The notes: generated by a model from the sequence alone, not told the origin. A stretch of DNA of 64,000 bases from Adenophora triphylla var. japonica (GCA_022495995.1 JAFEMH010000162.1:744001-808000); one strand, 5' to 3'. Positions 1 through 11,938 are shown, counted from the stretch's first letter. A program made the numbers and translations.

Positions 1-4
1 TTAT

Positions 5-1621
5 GTGAATAAGAAATCTAAATCGAATGATGTGAACAACATGTTTATGTGGCATTGTCGGCTTGGCCATATAAATGTGAAACGCATTTCTAAACTCCAT
101 AAAGATAGACTTTTAGACTCACATGATTATGAATCATACGAGATATGTGAATCTTGTTTATTGGGCAAAATGACCAAACCACCCTACACTAAGAGTAGTG
201 GAAGGGCTAGTGACTTATTGGCCCTAATACATACATATATATGTGGACCATTAAGCAGTATTGCTAGGGGAGGATTTCGGTATTTTATTACATTCACTGA
301 TGACTTATCTAGATATGACTATGTCTATCTGATGAAGTCCAAAAGTGAATCGTTTGAGATATTTAGAATATTTCAAAATGAAGTACAAAATCAACTTGGA
401 AAAACTATTAAAGTACTTCGATCCGATCGAGCTGGTGAATATTTAAGACAAGAGTTTGAAAATCATCTCAAAAATTGTGGAATCGTTTCAGAGTTGACTC
501 CACCGGAACACCACAATGGAATGGTGTGTCTGAGAGGAGGAATAGAACCTTGTTGGACATGGTTCGTTCGATGAAGAGTCAAGTTGACCTTCCTATTTCT
601 TTTTAGGGACATGCATTAGAGACTGCTGCGTTCACACTGAACAGAGTCCCTACTAAATTGGCTCCTAAGACCCCACATGAGATGTGGCATGGAAGAAAAC
701 CAAATTTGTCTTTCATGAAGATTTGGGGTTGCGAAGCTTATGTGAAGAGACTTGTCTCCGATAAGTTAGCAACAAAATCTGACAAATTTATTTTCATTGG
801 TTATCCTAAGGAAAGAAAAGGATATTACTTTTATAGCCGCAATGAGAACAAATTGTTTGTTGCTCAATCTGATACTTTTCTTGAGAAACAGTTTCTCAAT
901 AAAGGATCTAGTAGGAGTAAAATTGATCTTGAAAAAGTTCAAGAGCCCGAAGATAACATGGAACCGAGAGTAGAGACGGAACCAAATTCATAAGGAGTTG
1001 TGGAACCGGTTCAAGATGCACAAGTCCATCGTAGATCGGATAGGTTACGATCCGAATCCGAGAGATATGGATTTCTCGTATCGGAAAGTAATGAAGTGGA
1101 AGTCATTGAGAATGACGAACCTACTTCCTATCAAGAGGCAATGTCCACTCCTGATTCGGATAAATGGCTAGGAGCCATGGAATCCGAATTACAATTCATG
1201 CACAATAATCAAGTTTGGAACTTGATTGATCCACCTAAAGGTGTAAAAACCATAGGGTGCAAGTGGGTTTTCAAGAAGAAGAACAATATGGATGGGAAGG
1301 TGCATACTTACAAGGCTAGGTTTGTAGCAAAGGGATATAGACAAATTCATGGTATTGACCATGATAAAACCTTTTCACCAGTTGCAATGCTTAAGTTTGT
1401 TAGAATTTTAATTGCCATATCCGCATATTACGACTATGAGATATGGCAAATGGATGTCAAAACAGCTTTCCTAATTGGGAAGCTACTTGAGGATGTGTAC
1501 ATGACACAGCCTGAAGGGTTTATCGATCCAAGAAATTCTAACAAAGTATGCAAGTTGCAAAGATCCATATATGGGTTGAAGCAAGCTTCTAAGAGTTGAA
1601 ATCTTCGTTTTGATGAATCGA
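5..1621 (+). pseudogene. copia-1 pol fragment: GAG-pre-integrase, integrase, reverse transcriptase
   Basis: Residues coded from 5 to 574 give the GAG-pre-integrase zinc motif (HCRLGH ... CESCLLGK) followed by the integrase core (FTDDLSRY, then SDRAGEYL). A frameshift lies between about 530 and 657. The next frame (658-1599) holds the integrase tail and the reverse transcriptase N-terminus (KARFVAKGYRQ, QMDVKTAF, YGLKQAS), with a TAA at 991-993. At YGLKQAS-K-S the expected Trp codon is TGA, and the recognisable frame continues as NLRFDE up to the CACTA-like tract. The YVDD catalytic box and RNase H are absent. Family assignment is firm; clade is not. Confidence 0.85.
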
Positions 1622-1785
1622 CACTAGTACAGATTTGAGCTTAGATAGCGCATTTTTTATTAGCTTAGGTAGCGCTTATAAGCGCTATCTAAGCTACCGC
1701 TATGCAAGTTAGCATAGCGCTTATTATGCGCTACATAAGCTCATGCACTTAGATAGCGCTTTTAAAAAGCGCTATCTAAGCACTT
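1622..1785. repeat. CACTA-like terminus with a cluster of AGCGCT palindromes
   Basis: The copia-1 reverse transcriptase frame is broken at 1621 by CACTAGTACAGATTTGAGC, which has the 5'-CACTA start typical of EnSpm/CACTA elements. It is followed by repeated AGATAGCGCTT and AAGCGCTATCT arms. Two near-perfect palindromes stand out, at about 1662-1693 and 1748-1780, with arms of about 15-16 bp and almost no loop. Such sub-terminal AGCGCT repeats are known in plant CACTA elements. No matching TAGTG end or 3-bp target duplication was found, so this is either one end of a truncated element or a small foldback. Confidence 0.5.
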
Positions 1786-1982
1786 TATAATAGAGAATGT
1801 GTATCTTGAGTATGTGTATCTTGAGTATTATATGTTTTGCATGTTTGTTATAATAGAGAATGTGTATCTTGAGTATTATAGTTATTTTGACTCATAACTA
1901 ATACTGTTATGTAATCGTCTTTACCGTTTATAATAGAGAATGTGTATCTTGAGTATTATATGTTTTGCATGTTTGTTATAAT
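1786..1982. repeat. Imperfect direct repeats of about 50-75 bp
   Basis: The phrase TATAATAGAGAATGTGTATC followed by TTGAGTATTATATG occurs around 1788, 1853 and 1930. Two of the copies continue with TTTTGCATGTTTGTTATAAT. Copies differ in length. It is non-coding and of unknown role; it may be part of the copia-1 3' region or of the CACTA-like insertion. Confidence 0.6.
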
Positions 1983-2566
1983 ATTCTGTGTCCCTAGTTA
2001 TTGTGAATAAATAGTATAAGTTGGTAATGGATAATCATAGAGATGATTATATGCATGGGGATGCACATTACACTTATGGGTACTTGTTAGAGAACAATGT
2101 ACTGGACTGACCCATCTATGAGATTTATGACATGGTCTATGGTCATATATGTCATGATTAAATCTCATGATAGTCGTGTCATTGGAAAACTTAATACCTG
2201 AGATTATCATCTTCTTTCACATGATGAACGTTGTGTTTGATGTAGTCTAACACTATCTTTAATAGGATAGCAATGAGGGCTATGTTGGCAATTCTGGATT
2301 CTTGTAGGGAAGAATGATAAGTCAAAATGGGATTTGTCCCTCGTAAAGAGAGATGTCTGCTTGGGCTCCTCGATGAATTGTGTTTGATGAAATGTGTGGC
2401 CACACTCAAGAGATTTGATAGAGATCAAATGCACTTGGATTATCAACATATTCGAAGTCGAGAAAGCATTAAACAATATAAGTTGACGTGGACCATGACT
2501 TATGTTAATATGACATCGTGTGACAAAGGGATTGTGACATTGATCTATCAAGGAATCAAGCTTTGA
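1983..2566 (+). other. Non-coding 3' region of copia-1
   Basis: No supported gene. Short open frames here on both strands lack any recognisable motif. The position between pol and the LTR and the general character fit the long 3' untranslated region of copia elements. A weak polypurine-like stretch (AAGTCAAAATGGGA) lies near 2310-2330, so the true LTR start could be there instead of 2567. Confidence 0.4.
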
Positions 2567-3376
2567 TGTTATATTTAATTGGGTGGATATGTCTTGTGAG
2601 GTTGATGTTTCAACTCACTACCAACATAAAATATAATTTCTAAAGGGTCACACACAAAGAACGAATTGAAAATGGCTCAAAAATGGAGAAGGGGCGATCG
2701 TGCGCCCTATGAGGGGGCGATCGCGCCTTTTCTCTGTTCAAAGGGGGCAACCGCGCGAACTGGTAGGGGCGATCGCGCCTTTTCTCTGGACAAAGGGGAT
2801 GATCGTGCGCCCTAGAGGGGGGGGGGATCGCGCCTTGCCGTCTGTGCAGTTCCGTTTTGGCTTTGGATTAGGGCTTTTCTCACTAATTGTTAGGGATATT
2901 TATAAAGTATAAATAGCCCCTTTTACCTCAACCAAGAAATACGAATTTTAGGGTTTGAGAAACACAACTCTCTTGATTTTGATTACGAATCAAAAATCAA
3001 AACACCCTAGATTCGATTTCATATTAGCCATAGATTGTTGAAAACAGTTTCAACAATCGGGGATCATCTAGCAATCCAACGAGATTCGATCTTGGTTCAT
3101 TCGCATTTGGATTACCGATAGAGGGTGATTGCTTTATCACCTAAAGCTTGAAGGCCTACATTGTTGATTCATCACCAAGGAAGAACAAAGAAGAAGATCA
3201 AAGTTTCATCTACGGCTCAAGGTGAATTACGATTCGTGTACGAAAGACACACTCGCAACAAAGATTAGTGAATCTATATTCATAGTTTTAATCTATTCAT
3301 GTTAGACGAATTCATGGTTAGGGTTCTGTGATTATTGTTAAATCTTCCGCTGCGCATGTAACCCCGAAACCCAACA
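2567..3376 (+). repeat. copia-1 3' LTR
   Basis: The tract starts TGTTATATTT and ends CGAAACCCAACA, giving the TG...CA form of an LTR. The 3' end (AATCTTCCGCTGCGCATG, then the CCCAACA end) is typical of plant copia LTRs. A TATA box (TATAAAGTATAAATAG, about 2900-2915) follows six copies of a CpG-rich motif of the GGGGCGATCGCGCC type at 2690-2835. The other LTR is outside the window. The start is less certain than the end. Confidence 0.65.
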
Positions 3377-3859
3377 TCATGTGGAGTGGTTGACAAATAG
3401 ATGGAGCAGGAAGCTACTCAAGGTGGAGTTGAACTGGGCAAGCCATGGTTAGGAAGTCAATGCACAGATTTGGGAAGCGAGGAAGGAATCAAGGAAAAGG
3501 TACGTACTTTTGGGGATTCCACGGATATGGCTGCTTCATTTGTTTGGGTTGGCAAGATACTATGTCAACTGGATTTGCCCAATTACCGGTTGGGGCAATT
3601 TTGAGTGCCTACTGCAGTGGCACATTTGGGTGTCTTGGAGATATATTGGTGTGCTCAGCGCAGCACAGATTGGGTGTCCAAGGGATACATTTGGGTGTCT
3701 GGTAGACATGTTTGTTTATTTGTTGAACGGGGCTGATCAACTGTTGCATCAAGTATTTTGGTGTTTTCGGCGTAACAAGTTTGGTGTTTGGCATTACACA
3801 TCTGAGGCAGAGGGGAGTTTTGTTTTGTGATCGGGCAGTTAGATGTCAAGGTGGAGATT
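3377..3859 (+). other. Internal 3' tail of a second copia element (copia-2)
   Basis: No recognised protein. The tract ends in a polypurine tract (AAGGTGGAGAT, 3848-3858) directly before an LTR start, so it is read as the end of the internal region of copia-2. It contains short repeats of TTTGGGTGTC around 3625-3705. Confidence 0.45.
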
Positions 3860-4451
3860 TGTTGGATTTAATGCCATCTAAAGTGGGAAACTTCAAGGAT
3901 TGAACAAAGGGGAAAATTGGTAAATTCCTGTGGCAGAAAAAGGGAGCGACCGCGCGGAGTCAGGTGCGCGATCGCGCGAAGTTGCTGGAAAGAAGGGGCG
4001 ATCGTACCTTTTTTGGGGCGACCACACCCAAGGAGGAAAAGGACCTAGGACACATTGACTGAAGGTGAGTTTGATTTGGAGTTGACTAGGGATAAGGAAT
4101 GTATTTTTCCTTTTAGGAATAATATTGTTCTTTTGTCCAGGCAGTATAAATACATCCTATTCACTAGCAGTGTTTTGGTGGTTGTAATTCCTATTGTGAT
4201 AGGCATATCAATAATTCTAGGTATCCCTAGGTTTTCTTTTTTTCTCTATTGGTTCTCTAGATCTAAGGTTTGCACAGATAAGAATTCCTTGCAAGGATTC
4301 GTGCATTAGATTAGAGATTGTATTCGGTGATTGCCAGTTGATAATAATATTCTTGCCCTTTTCCCGTAAACGTAGCCAAGTTGGTGAACCACGTATATTC
4401 TTGTGTTGTGTGATTGGTTCGTTTATGCGTCTAAAAAGATCTGTTATAACA
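3860..4451 (+). repeat. copia-2 LTR
   Basis: The LTR starts TGTTGGATTTAATGCC right after the polypurine tract and ends near GTTATAACA. A TATA box (TATAAATA) lies at 4145-4152. Four CpG-rich motifs of the form GAGCGACCGCGC or GCGCGATCGCGC lie upstream of it at 3946-4030. No partner LTR is in the window. Confidence 0.6.
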
Positions 4452-4870
4452 AAGTGTACCAAATTCGAGGACGGATTTTTCAAAAACGAGAAGAATGATG
4501 GTGATAAATATAGAGATATACATAAGGTTTATTTTTATTTTTATTTTTAATTATAATAATAATAATAATACTAATTATTATTATTTTTTTAATTTTCGAA
4601 ATTATTATTTGATAGGTAGTATTTTCATAGTTTGATGTAGATTAAGACTTTAGTTTGATATTTTAGGAATGTATTAGGTTACCATATAGATTAGGGTTAT
4701 TCTTAGACGTGTTTGACTTGTTTTTCAAGTCATAGGAGCTATATAAAAATAGGGTTATGTTCAATTTCGAAAATTAATCTTGATTAATAATATTTTGATA
4801 TTGAGCGTGTCTCTTTATTATTCAAAAGTGAATTTGTTCCTTTTTATACCAATTTCCTAGTATTCTTTTT
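4452..4870 (+). repeat. End of a Ty3/gypsy element and its LTR (truncated)
   Basis: The phrase AAATTCGAGGACGGATTTTT at 4461-4480 resembles the conserved end of the pol/3' region of plant Ty3/gypsy elements, followed by a purine-rich stretch and an AT-rich tract that looks like an LTR (short run with TATAAAAATAGGG near 4743, then R/U5-like sequence). No partner LTR or exact ends can be given. Copia-2 appears to have inserted next to or into it. Confidence 0.4.
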
Positions 4871-5560
4871 GAGTCAATATGGAAAATTCTCTAAGGACCC
4901 TCCTATTCAGATGTTATTCCTTATTAAAGACATGCCTTTTGTAAATAACAAATAAAGAGTTCTCCACAAATTTTAATTCCCCAGACAACAATAGGCTCCC
5001 CTACTCTACCCTCCCGTTACGTCATTTCCTTATTTTATCTCATCCCTTCTCTTTCTAAAACACACAATCTCTCTCTAAAAAACACGCACTAAACTCTTAC
5101 TTCTTCTTCCCCTGTCATCTGCGCCATCTCCTTCTACATTTCCCTCATTTCGGCCTCCGTCCATCTTCCTCATTGTCGCCCCTCAGATCTGTTCATATCT
5201 TCTCGCATCATCTCCAATAATTTTGTACAAATCCTTTATCTCCGGCCAGATTCACAACAACCCAAATGAGCTCGCTACACCAGCCTCGTTTCTCTGCATA
5301 ACCACACTAACCACAGCCTCAACCATCATCTCTCTCACTTACCACTGCTGCATATCACACATCGCCGTCCCTGTTCGTTCTCCGTTGCTCTCTCCAACAA
5401 AAACTACAATGGAGAAAAGGATGAAACGGTCATTTCATTTCTGTTCAAAGACCGTTGATTTTGTTGGCAGAAATTACAATAACAGAAAGAAAAGAATTAC
5501 AGAAATTAAAAATAGAAATATAAACTGAATAAATTTGAAGAAACAAATCAGCAGTAACAA
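4871..5560. other. No supported feature (pyrimidine-rich spacer)
   Basis: The tract is CT-rich with CTCTCTCTAAAA runs and resembles a 5' leader, but no conserved coding frame follows. An open frame of about 100 codons (5223-5528) has no recognisable domain and biased, low-complexity composition. Nothing firm is seen. Confidence 0.3.
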
Positions 5561-5784
5561 TTGGTTGTTGTGCACGACCCCTGATGAATTAGTCTCCTTA
5601 AGACTTATTCGTCCCCTCACCGATAGTGCTTGAGGCTGCCATGGACGCGAGTTTCCCAGGATAGAACGTGCGGATCAGGGGCACTTTGCACATAAAGTTC
5701 TCGGCGAATTGGCAGTGTGCCTGGACAGTATCACTACGATGCAGAAATACATGAAGGCCAGAGGAAAGATGCTACAATATGCAA

Positions 5785-5812
5785 CGAGAGAGAGAGAGAG
5801 AGAGAGAGGGGA
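5785..5812. repeat. (GA)n microsatellite
   Basis: About a dozen uninterrupted GA dinucleotides within the presumed copia-D LTR. Confidence 0.9.
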
Positions 5813-5942
5813 GGCTGCTGGAAAAATTTTTGGCGTTCTTCAAAAATATTATTTGTGGCTCGGTTTGTGGCTCCATCTTATATCCAATAATCGGGCAATT
5901 GAACAGTCACCAATTTAATTATGTGTGATTGTTACAAAAGGA

Positions 5943-6135
5943 GGAAATCAAACAGACATGCATTAAGATTGTTGTTACAAGTTTGTTCATGATCATGAGA
6001 ATACAAACAAATATTAAGCATGATGTTACAAGTATGTTCATGATCATGGGAATACAAACAGACATTAAGCTTGTTGTTACAAGTCTGTTCATGATCATGT
6101 GAATACAAACAGACATTAAGCTTGTTGTTAGAAGT
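5943..6135. repeat. 51-bp tandem repeat, about 3.8 copies
   Basis: CATTAAG recurs at 5961, 6012, 6063 and 6114, exactly 51 bp apart. Each unit carries TGTTCATGATCATG and GAATACAAACAGACATTAAG with a few substitutions. It lies inside the presumed copia-D LTR. Confidence 0.85.
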
Positions 6136-6489
6136 GTATTCAGTATGATAACCACATTTTCCCACTTTCAACCCACTAACTTGAGCCTTAATATCTCATT
6201 CATCCATTAACCATTTTGGATAAATAAATATTTGATTTCAATGTTGTCATGGAGTAGAACACAAACCCACATTCAATTTGGTCATTTAACAAATTACCCA
6301 TTTAGGAAAATTTCCAAATTTCCTTCACACCCACTACATTTTTCCAACAATCCCCCACATGAAGGAAATGATGAGGAAATGGTAATAAAGTCCGGCAATC
6401 GACACCTGCATAGGATAGCTAGGGGTTTTCCCTTTGAACCTTCCCTTGTAAAATATATTTACTCTACTCGCTAATTAGTAGACGCGTTG

Positions 6490-8886
6490 TGTGGGGCCTC
6501 CCCGACCCGAGACCTATAAACTCATGCCCCGAGCTGGAGGATCCCAAACCACCTCCATTTAAAAAAAACTTTTTGTTTAATTAACTTTAAAGTATACCAA
6601 CCTTTAACAAACCAACATTAACATCTCCACTTGGAGGTGATATATGAACCATGTTTGAAAAGTCATAACCTGCTTTAGTTACAAACACTACCAATGTAAA
6701 GGCTTACAAAAGCTAACCTTAAAGGAAAACCAATCCCATACTTAATTACAACACAACCACACTAAAAATGTTTGATAAAAGTTTTATATACAAATCTCCC
6801 CCAAAAGAATAATGCTCACCACTACTCCCAACTCCCCAAAACATATACATACCCTGACAACCCAAAAAGTACGCGATCCAAACTCCTTTTCGGCCTCACC
6901 GGTCTGGTCCTCCTGTCTCAGCGGGATCTAAAACAGTAAAGGGAGAAGGGGTGAGAATAAATCTCAGCAAGCTATTATGGATGCAACAATATGCCATGTA
7001 ATATGAAACACATAAACAGGTTGCTCATAATCATATTGGTAAAGCGGTAAACACATTACGTTACCTCATTTTACCTTTCCCGTCTGAACAATAAGTCGTA
7101 CAATATCGGGAGTAAAACTCCACTCATTTGTGAACTTCTTAGGCATATTCACGTCTTATAAGAGTCCTAATGCGGAGAACTATATAAGAACCGCAGCTAT
7201 CTGTAAGGCTTTTGGCTCAATACAGACGCATTCAACCCCAATCTGTGGCCACATAAGGGGATAGTCACAGGTATAATGTAATCTGATCAACTTATGGAAC
7301 AATTTCTCATAATTGATCGTATTCCATTATACCCCCTCTGATCAGCTGATATAAACACATTCAAGCACATAATAGATGCTTGAAAATAAATCCACACTTT
7401 GGGATATTAATACATAACATGGTAATATTACTCATGTTAAATCATCACAATAGTGCAACATATATTTCATACACTATGTGCCCAACTAACCATGAATATG
7501 TAATCAAATATGACCACAATGAATAACAAGTAAGCCCTACATATTCATTACACAATATTGAGTAACTTCTATAAAGGTTCCATATCAATTTACCATGTTT
7601 TTATCAACTTTGGTTAAAGTTTCACAAGGCCTTCAAACCATTTTCAAGACCATATTTAAAGACCTTCCCTATATCATTTTGAACCATTTAAGACTTCATT
7701 GTAAAGTCCTAATGTTTTACTAGAGTTATAATCAATTGGTGTTACAAGATGTATTAGGGAACTAGGGTCTGCAAGGCTTGAAAACTTATTAACAGTGAAC
7801 TACACTGGGCACGACTCGTGCCCCATGGCACGACTCGTGCCCCATGGCACGACTCGTGCCCCATGGCACGACTCGTGCCCCATGGCACGACTCGTGCCCC
7901 ATGGCACGACTCGTGCCCCAATTCTGCACGACTGCCTTGATTATCACGACTACTTACTACGAGTGAAAGGCATGGGAACAACTCGTGCTCCAGGGCACGA
8001 GTCGTGCCCTTGCCCAGAATTCATGCTGAAGTACAAACATCAGCAACCAAGACAAGAACATGTCATTTTTACTCATTCTCAGCTCTTTCAACACCAGTAT
8101 ACAAACTCTAAATAACTAAAAATGTTCCCACAAGACCATATAGCATAGTTATAACAACTGTGTCACCTCCCATCCTAACCCTCATACCACTACCTTCCAT
8201 AATCAATCCAAAACCCCCTTTTTTCTTTCATTTCAACAACCAAATAATTTACCAAAAATATCAAGAACCATTTACATGTTAATAATATCATCATTAAATA
8301 TGAAATGAACAATTATTGAAAGAAATCATAATAACCTACCAAAATATTTTGAAATAAAGAAAAGCTTTGATCGGTTATAAATGTTCCACTCGACTCCCTG
8401 AGCGTTTATTTGAAGTCAAAATGAAGAAAGGATCAACGGCTGATTTTTAAGGATTTTAGGAAGGTAACCCTAGGTTTAAGGGAACATAGGGAGGAAGGAA
8501 GAACTAAGAGAAAGAGAATGAAGGTTCTGGGAAGTTTTAAGGATTTATATAGCAAATTTAGACTCTAGTTCCTCCAAGAATCGAATCCTACAATCAACCA
8601 CCTTAAGCTTATATTTATATCCATGCTCCTCAACACTTTTTATAACCTTTTATTTAAAATTTCAAATATTATAACTTTACCACAATAATTTCTATTTATT
8701 CCATTTAGACCTTATATCGTTGAAATTAATTTATTAACATTCTAAAATCACGTAAATTATCAAAATATAAAAATAAACACATAACCAATCCAATTATCAT
8801 ATAATGCCTAACATGAGATGCAATGCACCCCACCCCCACGTGCTCACCACGTGCCCAAAATGGTGCCTAGGTTTAGGATTGTGACA
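6490..8886 (-). repeat. Chromovirus 3' LTR (left copy)
   Basis: The plus-strand left end reads TGTGGGGCCTCCCCG and the right end GGATTGTGACA, i.e. TGTCACA...CCCCACA on the element strand. It carries six tandem copies of a 19-bp palindromic unit at about 7808-7922, against two in the other LTR. That accounts for most of the 73-bp length difference. Confidence 0.92.
7808..7922. repeat. 19-bp minisatellite, six copies, palindromic core
   Basis: The unit is GGCACGACTCGTGCCCCAT; its core GCACGACTCGTGC is a near-perfect palindrome. A diverged inverted pair (ACTCGTGCTCC, GGCACGAGTCGTGCCC) follows at about 7980-8010. The right LTR has only two units at about 14768-14805. Confidence 0.95.
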
Positions 8887-8902
8887 CTCACTCCCCCTTA
8901 AT
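8887..8902 (-). promoter_or_regulatory. Chromovirus polypurine tract
   Basis: Minus strand TTAAGGGGGAGTGAG directly precedes the 3' LTR start TGTCACA, as expected for the plus-strand primer of reverse transcription. Confidence 0.8.
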
Positions 8903-8926
8903 GAAAATTCGTCCCGAATTTGTTAT

Positions 8927-10205
8927 TCACTTACCTGAATGATCAAATAACCCAGGATACTTCTCTCTCATTTCAGGTTCCAACTCCCAAGTAGCTTGCT
9001 CAATGGTATGATTCTTCCATAAAACTTTTACCACAGGAATACTCTTGGTACACAATTCCCGAACCTGCCACTCCAGAACTCTCAATGGTACCTCCACGTA
9101 AGTCATATCTGCCTGGACATCCTCGGGAGGAGAACTTAAAACATGCGAAGGATCATAGCAATACTTTCGCAATATGGAAACATGGAATAAAGCATGGAGA
9201 GAAGAAAGAGATGGATGTAGAGCCAATCTATACGCTAACTCACCCACCTTTTCTAACACCTCAAACGGACCCATAAACCTTGGTGCCAACTTTCCTTTGT
9301 TGTCAAACGTTTTAATCCCAGTCCTTGGTGAAATCTTTAAAAATACCAAGTCACCAACCTGAAATGAAACTCCCTTATTCTGGTGTCGGCGTAGCTTTTC
9401 TGTCGACTCTGGGCTGTCTTTAATCTGTCCCGAATCACTTTAATCTTCTCTGTTGAATCTCTAACCAAGTCTAGACCCCAAAGTCTAGCTTCACCAACCT
9501 CGTCCCAACACATTGGAGACCTACATTTCCTCCCATATAATGCCTCATATGGTGCCATCTCAATACTTGACTGGTAGCTGTTATTATAAGCAAATTCCAA
9601 TAAAGGCAAATGATCTTCCCAAGATGAGTGGAAATCCATCACACACGCCCGTAACATGTCCTCAAGAATCTGAATGGTTCTCTCAGTTTGCCCATCTGTC
9701 TGAGGATGAAACGCCATGCTAAAACTCAACTTGGAACCTAGAGCTTCGTGCAAAGCCCTCCAAAACCGCGAGGTGAATCTCGGATCCCTATCTGAAACAA
9801 TGTTGACAGGAACTCCATGAAGTCTCACAATCTCACGAATATACAATTGGGCCAATCTTACCAATGAATATTTGGTTGAAACTGGTAGAAAGTGAGCTGA
9901 CTTGGTCAATCTGTCCACAATCACCCATATAGCATCCATCTTCTTCGATAGGAGTTAATCCAGTTACAAAATCTATAGAGATACCTTCCCATTTCCATTC
10001 TGGAATATCCAATGGTTGAAGTAATCCCGCGGGCCTTTAATGTTCAGCTTTGATTTGTTGGCAAGTCAAACACTTTGAGACAAACTCTGTGATTTCCTTT
10101 TTCATGCCATTCCACCAATACCCTCTCTTCAAGTCCTGATACATCTTCGTGCTTCCAAGATGAATAGCAAATCTGGACTTGTGACCTTCCTCTAACACTT
10201 GCCTT
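8927..10205 (-). pseudogene. Chromovirus integrase with C-terminal chromodomain
   Basis: The minus-strand frames 9939-9337 and 9349-8927 together give the integrase catalytic core ([35 protein letters not shown]) and the C-terminal region (DNKGKLAPRFMGPFEV). This ends in a chromodomain-like segment (LEWQVRELCTKSIPVVKVLW ... TWELEPEMREKYPGLF). Chromodomains at the integrase C-terminus bind modified histones and steer chromoviruses to heterochromatin. A frameshift separates the two frames near 9340. The H2C2 zinc region at 9940-10205 is further broken. The chromodomain sequence supports a Tekay/Del assignment. Confidence 0.85.
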
Positions 10206-11926
10206 TTAATCTCTGGGGAAGAAGGTATGCAAATTCTGCCTCAGAATGTTAAATTCCCATCTTTGTTCAACGCAAACTCCCCAGTCTTTCCATCTTGTAA
10301 TTTCCCCAAATTTTTTTTTCAATTCAATGTCACATTGCTGGGCTTCCCTAAGATCTGAATATATAGTAGGAATGGCTCGGACATTCACAAATAACATCTC
10401 CCTTCTCGATTCACGAGACATCAAGGATGATAAATGAGCCTTACGGCTAATAGCATCTGCTACTACATTAGCCTTCCATGGATGATAGGAAATGACACAA
10501 TCATAGTCCTTTAGCAGCTCTAACCAACGCCTCTGCCTGTTAGTCGACTCCTTTTGGGTAAACAGGTATTTCAGACTCTTGTGATCAGTGAATATCTCAA
10601 ATTTTGCTCCATATAAATAGTGCTTCCACTTATGCAATGCAAAGACAATAGCAGCCAACTCCATGTCGTGAGTAGGATAGTTCTGCTCCGCTGGTGATAA
10701 CTTCCTCGAAGCATAAGCAATCACTTTCCTATTTTGCATAAGAACACAACCCAATTCTTCTTTAGAGGCATCACTGAAAATAACAAAATTTTCGCATCCA
10801 TCTGGCGGGTAAGAATTGGAGCCGAAGTCAATCTCTTTTTCAACTCAGTAAAGACAACTTCACACTTAGCATCCCATACAAATGGTATATCCTTCCGAGT
10901 CAATCTGGTCAACGGAGTTGCAATTCTCGAAAATCCCTCTATAAATCTTCGATAATACCCCGCTAACCCAAGGAAACTACGAACCTCAGTCACTGTAGAA
11001 GGCTGTTTCCAGTTGACTACGACCTCAATCTTCGTAGGATCCACTTCAATACCCGTACTCGACACCACATGACCCAGGAAAGAAATTTGTTCAAGCCAAA
11101 ACTCACATTTGCTGAACTTGGCAAATAATTGTTTCTCACGAAGGATAGACAACACTATTCGCAAATGCTGCTCATGTTCTTCCCGGGATTTTGAGTATAC
11201 TAGAATATCATCAATAAAGACCACAACAAAACTGTCAAGATAAGGTTTGAAGAATCTGTTCATCATGTCCATAAATACTGTCGGTGCATTGGTCAACCCA
11301 AAAGGCATAACAATAAATTCATAATGACCATACCTTGTTCTGAAGGCTGTTTTAAAAATATCATCTGGTCTGATTTTCAACTGATGGTATCCGCTAAGCA
11401 AGTCAAGCTTGGAATAGATAACGGAACCTTGAAGCTGATCAAACAGGTCATCAATATGCAAAAGAGGATATTTGTTTTTGACAATAGCTTGATTCAACAG
11501 TCTATAATCAATACATAACCTCAACGTACCATCCTTCTTCATGACAAACAAAACCGGTGCTCCCCAGGGTGAAACACTTGGACAAATGAAACCCCTGTCT
11601 AACAATTCCTGCAACTGAATTTTCAATTCTTTTAACTCAGCTGGAGCCATTCTGTATGGTGCTTTAGATATGGGTGAAGTACGACAATAAGTCAATACAA
11701 AACTCCACCTCTCTATCTGGAGGCAAAGAATACTCAGTACATCAATAAATCCATTCACAACTGGAACATGAGATAGCTCAGGAGACTTCTTACTAGAGTC
11801 TAACACATACGCCAAGTACCCCTCACACCCTTTTGATAACAATTTTCTAGCCTTTAATGCAGATATAACATGAATGCCAAATAAAGACTTATTCGCATCA
11901 AATATAAACACAGGCACATAATGCAT
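10206..11926 (-). pseudogene. Chromovirus reverse transcriptase and RNase H
   Basis: Frame 11926-10721 contains the complete RT domain with conserved phrases [31 protein letters not shown], the catalytic box [15 protein letters not shown] and [16 protein letters not shown] frameshift around 10720-10754 moves to frame 10754-10206 with RNase H ([46 protein letters not shown]). In an intact element these make cDNA from genomic RNA and degrade the RNA strand. The FIDD variant is usual for plant chromoviruses. In-frame stops separate it from the protease upstream. Confidence 0.9.
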
Positions 11927-11938
11927 AGAAAAAGAGAC

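Larger units (their letters stand above)
1..3376 (+). mobile_element. Ty1/copia retrotransposon remnant (copia-1), 3' part
   Basis: The window opens inside a plus-strand copia element. The order seen is integrase, reverse transcriptase (truncated), a long non-coding 3' region and one LTR. The 5' LTR and gag lie outside the window. RNase H is missing, and coding sequence stops at a CACTA-like insertion at 1622. After the LTR end at 3376 the sequence looks like the interior of another copia element (copia-2), so copia-1 probably inserted into copia-2. The element is dead: it has a frameshift, in-frame stops and a truncated pol. Confidence 0.8.
5561..6349 (-). repeat. copia-D 3' LTR
   Basis: Read on the minus strand, the LTR begins TGTTGGAAAAATGTAG at 6349, immediately after the polypurine tract CATGTGGGGGAT (6361-6350). 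It extends left through a 51-bp tandem repeat and a GATATAAG TATA-like box near 5880. The left limit is a guess. Confidence 0.55.

Noticed and set aside
5223..5528. Open frame of about 100 codons after a CT-rich leader-like tract
   Set aside because: No domain, no splice continuation and no repeat family match could be recognised from the sequence; not enough to call a gene.
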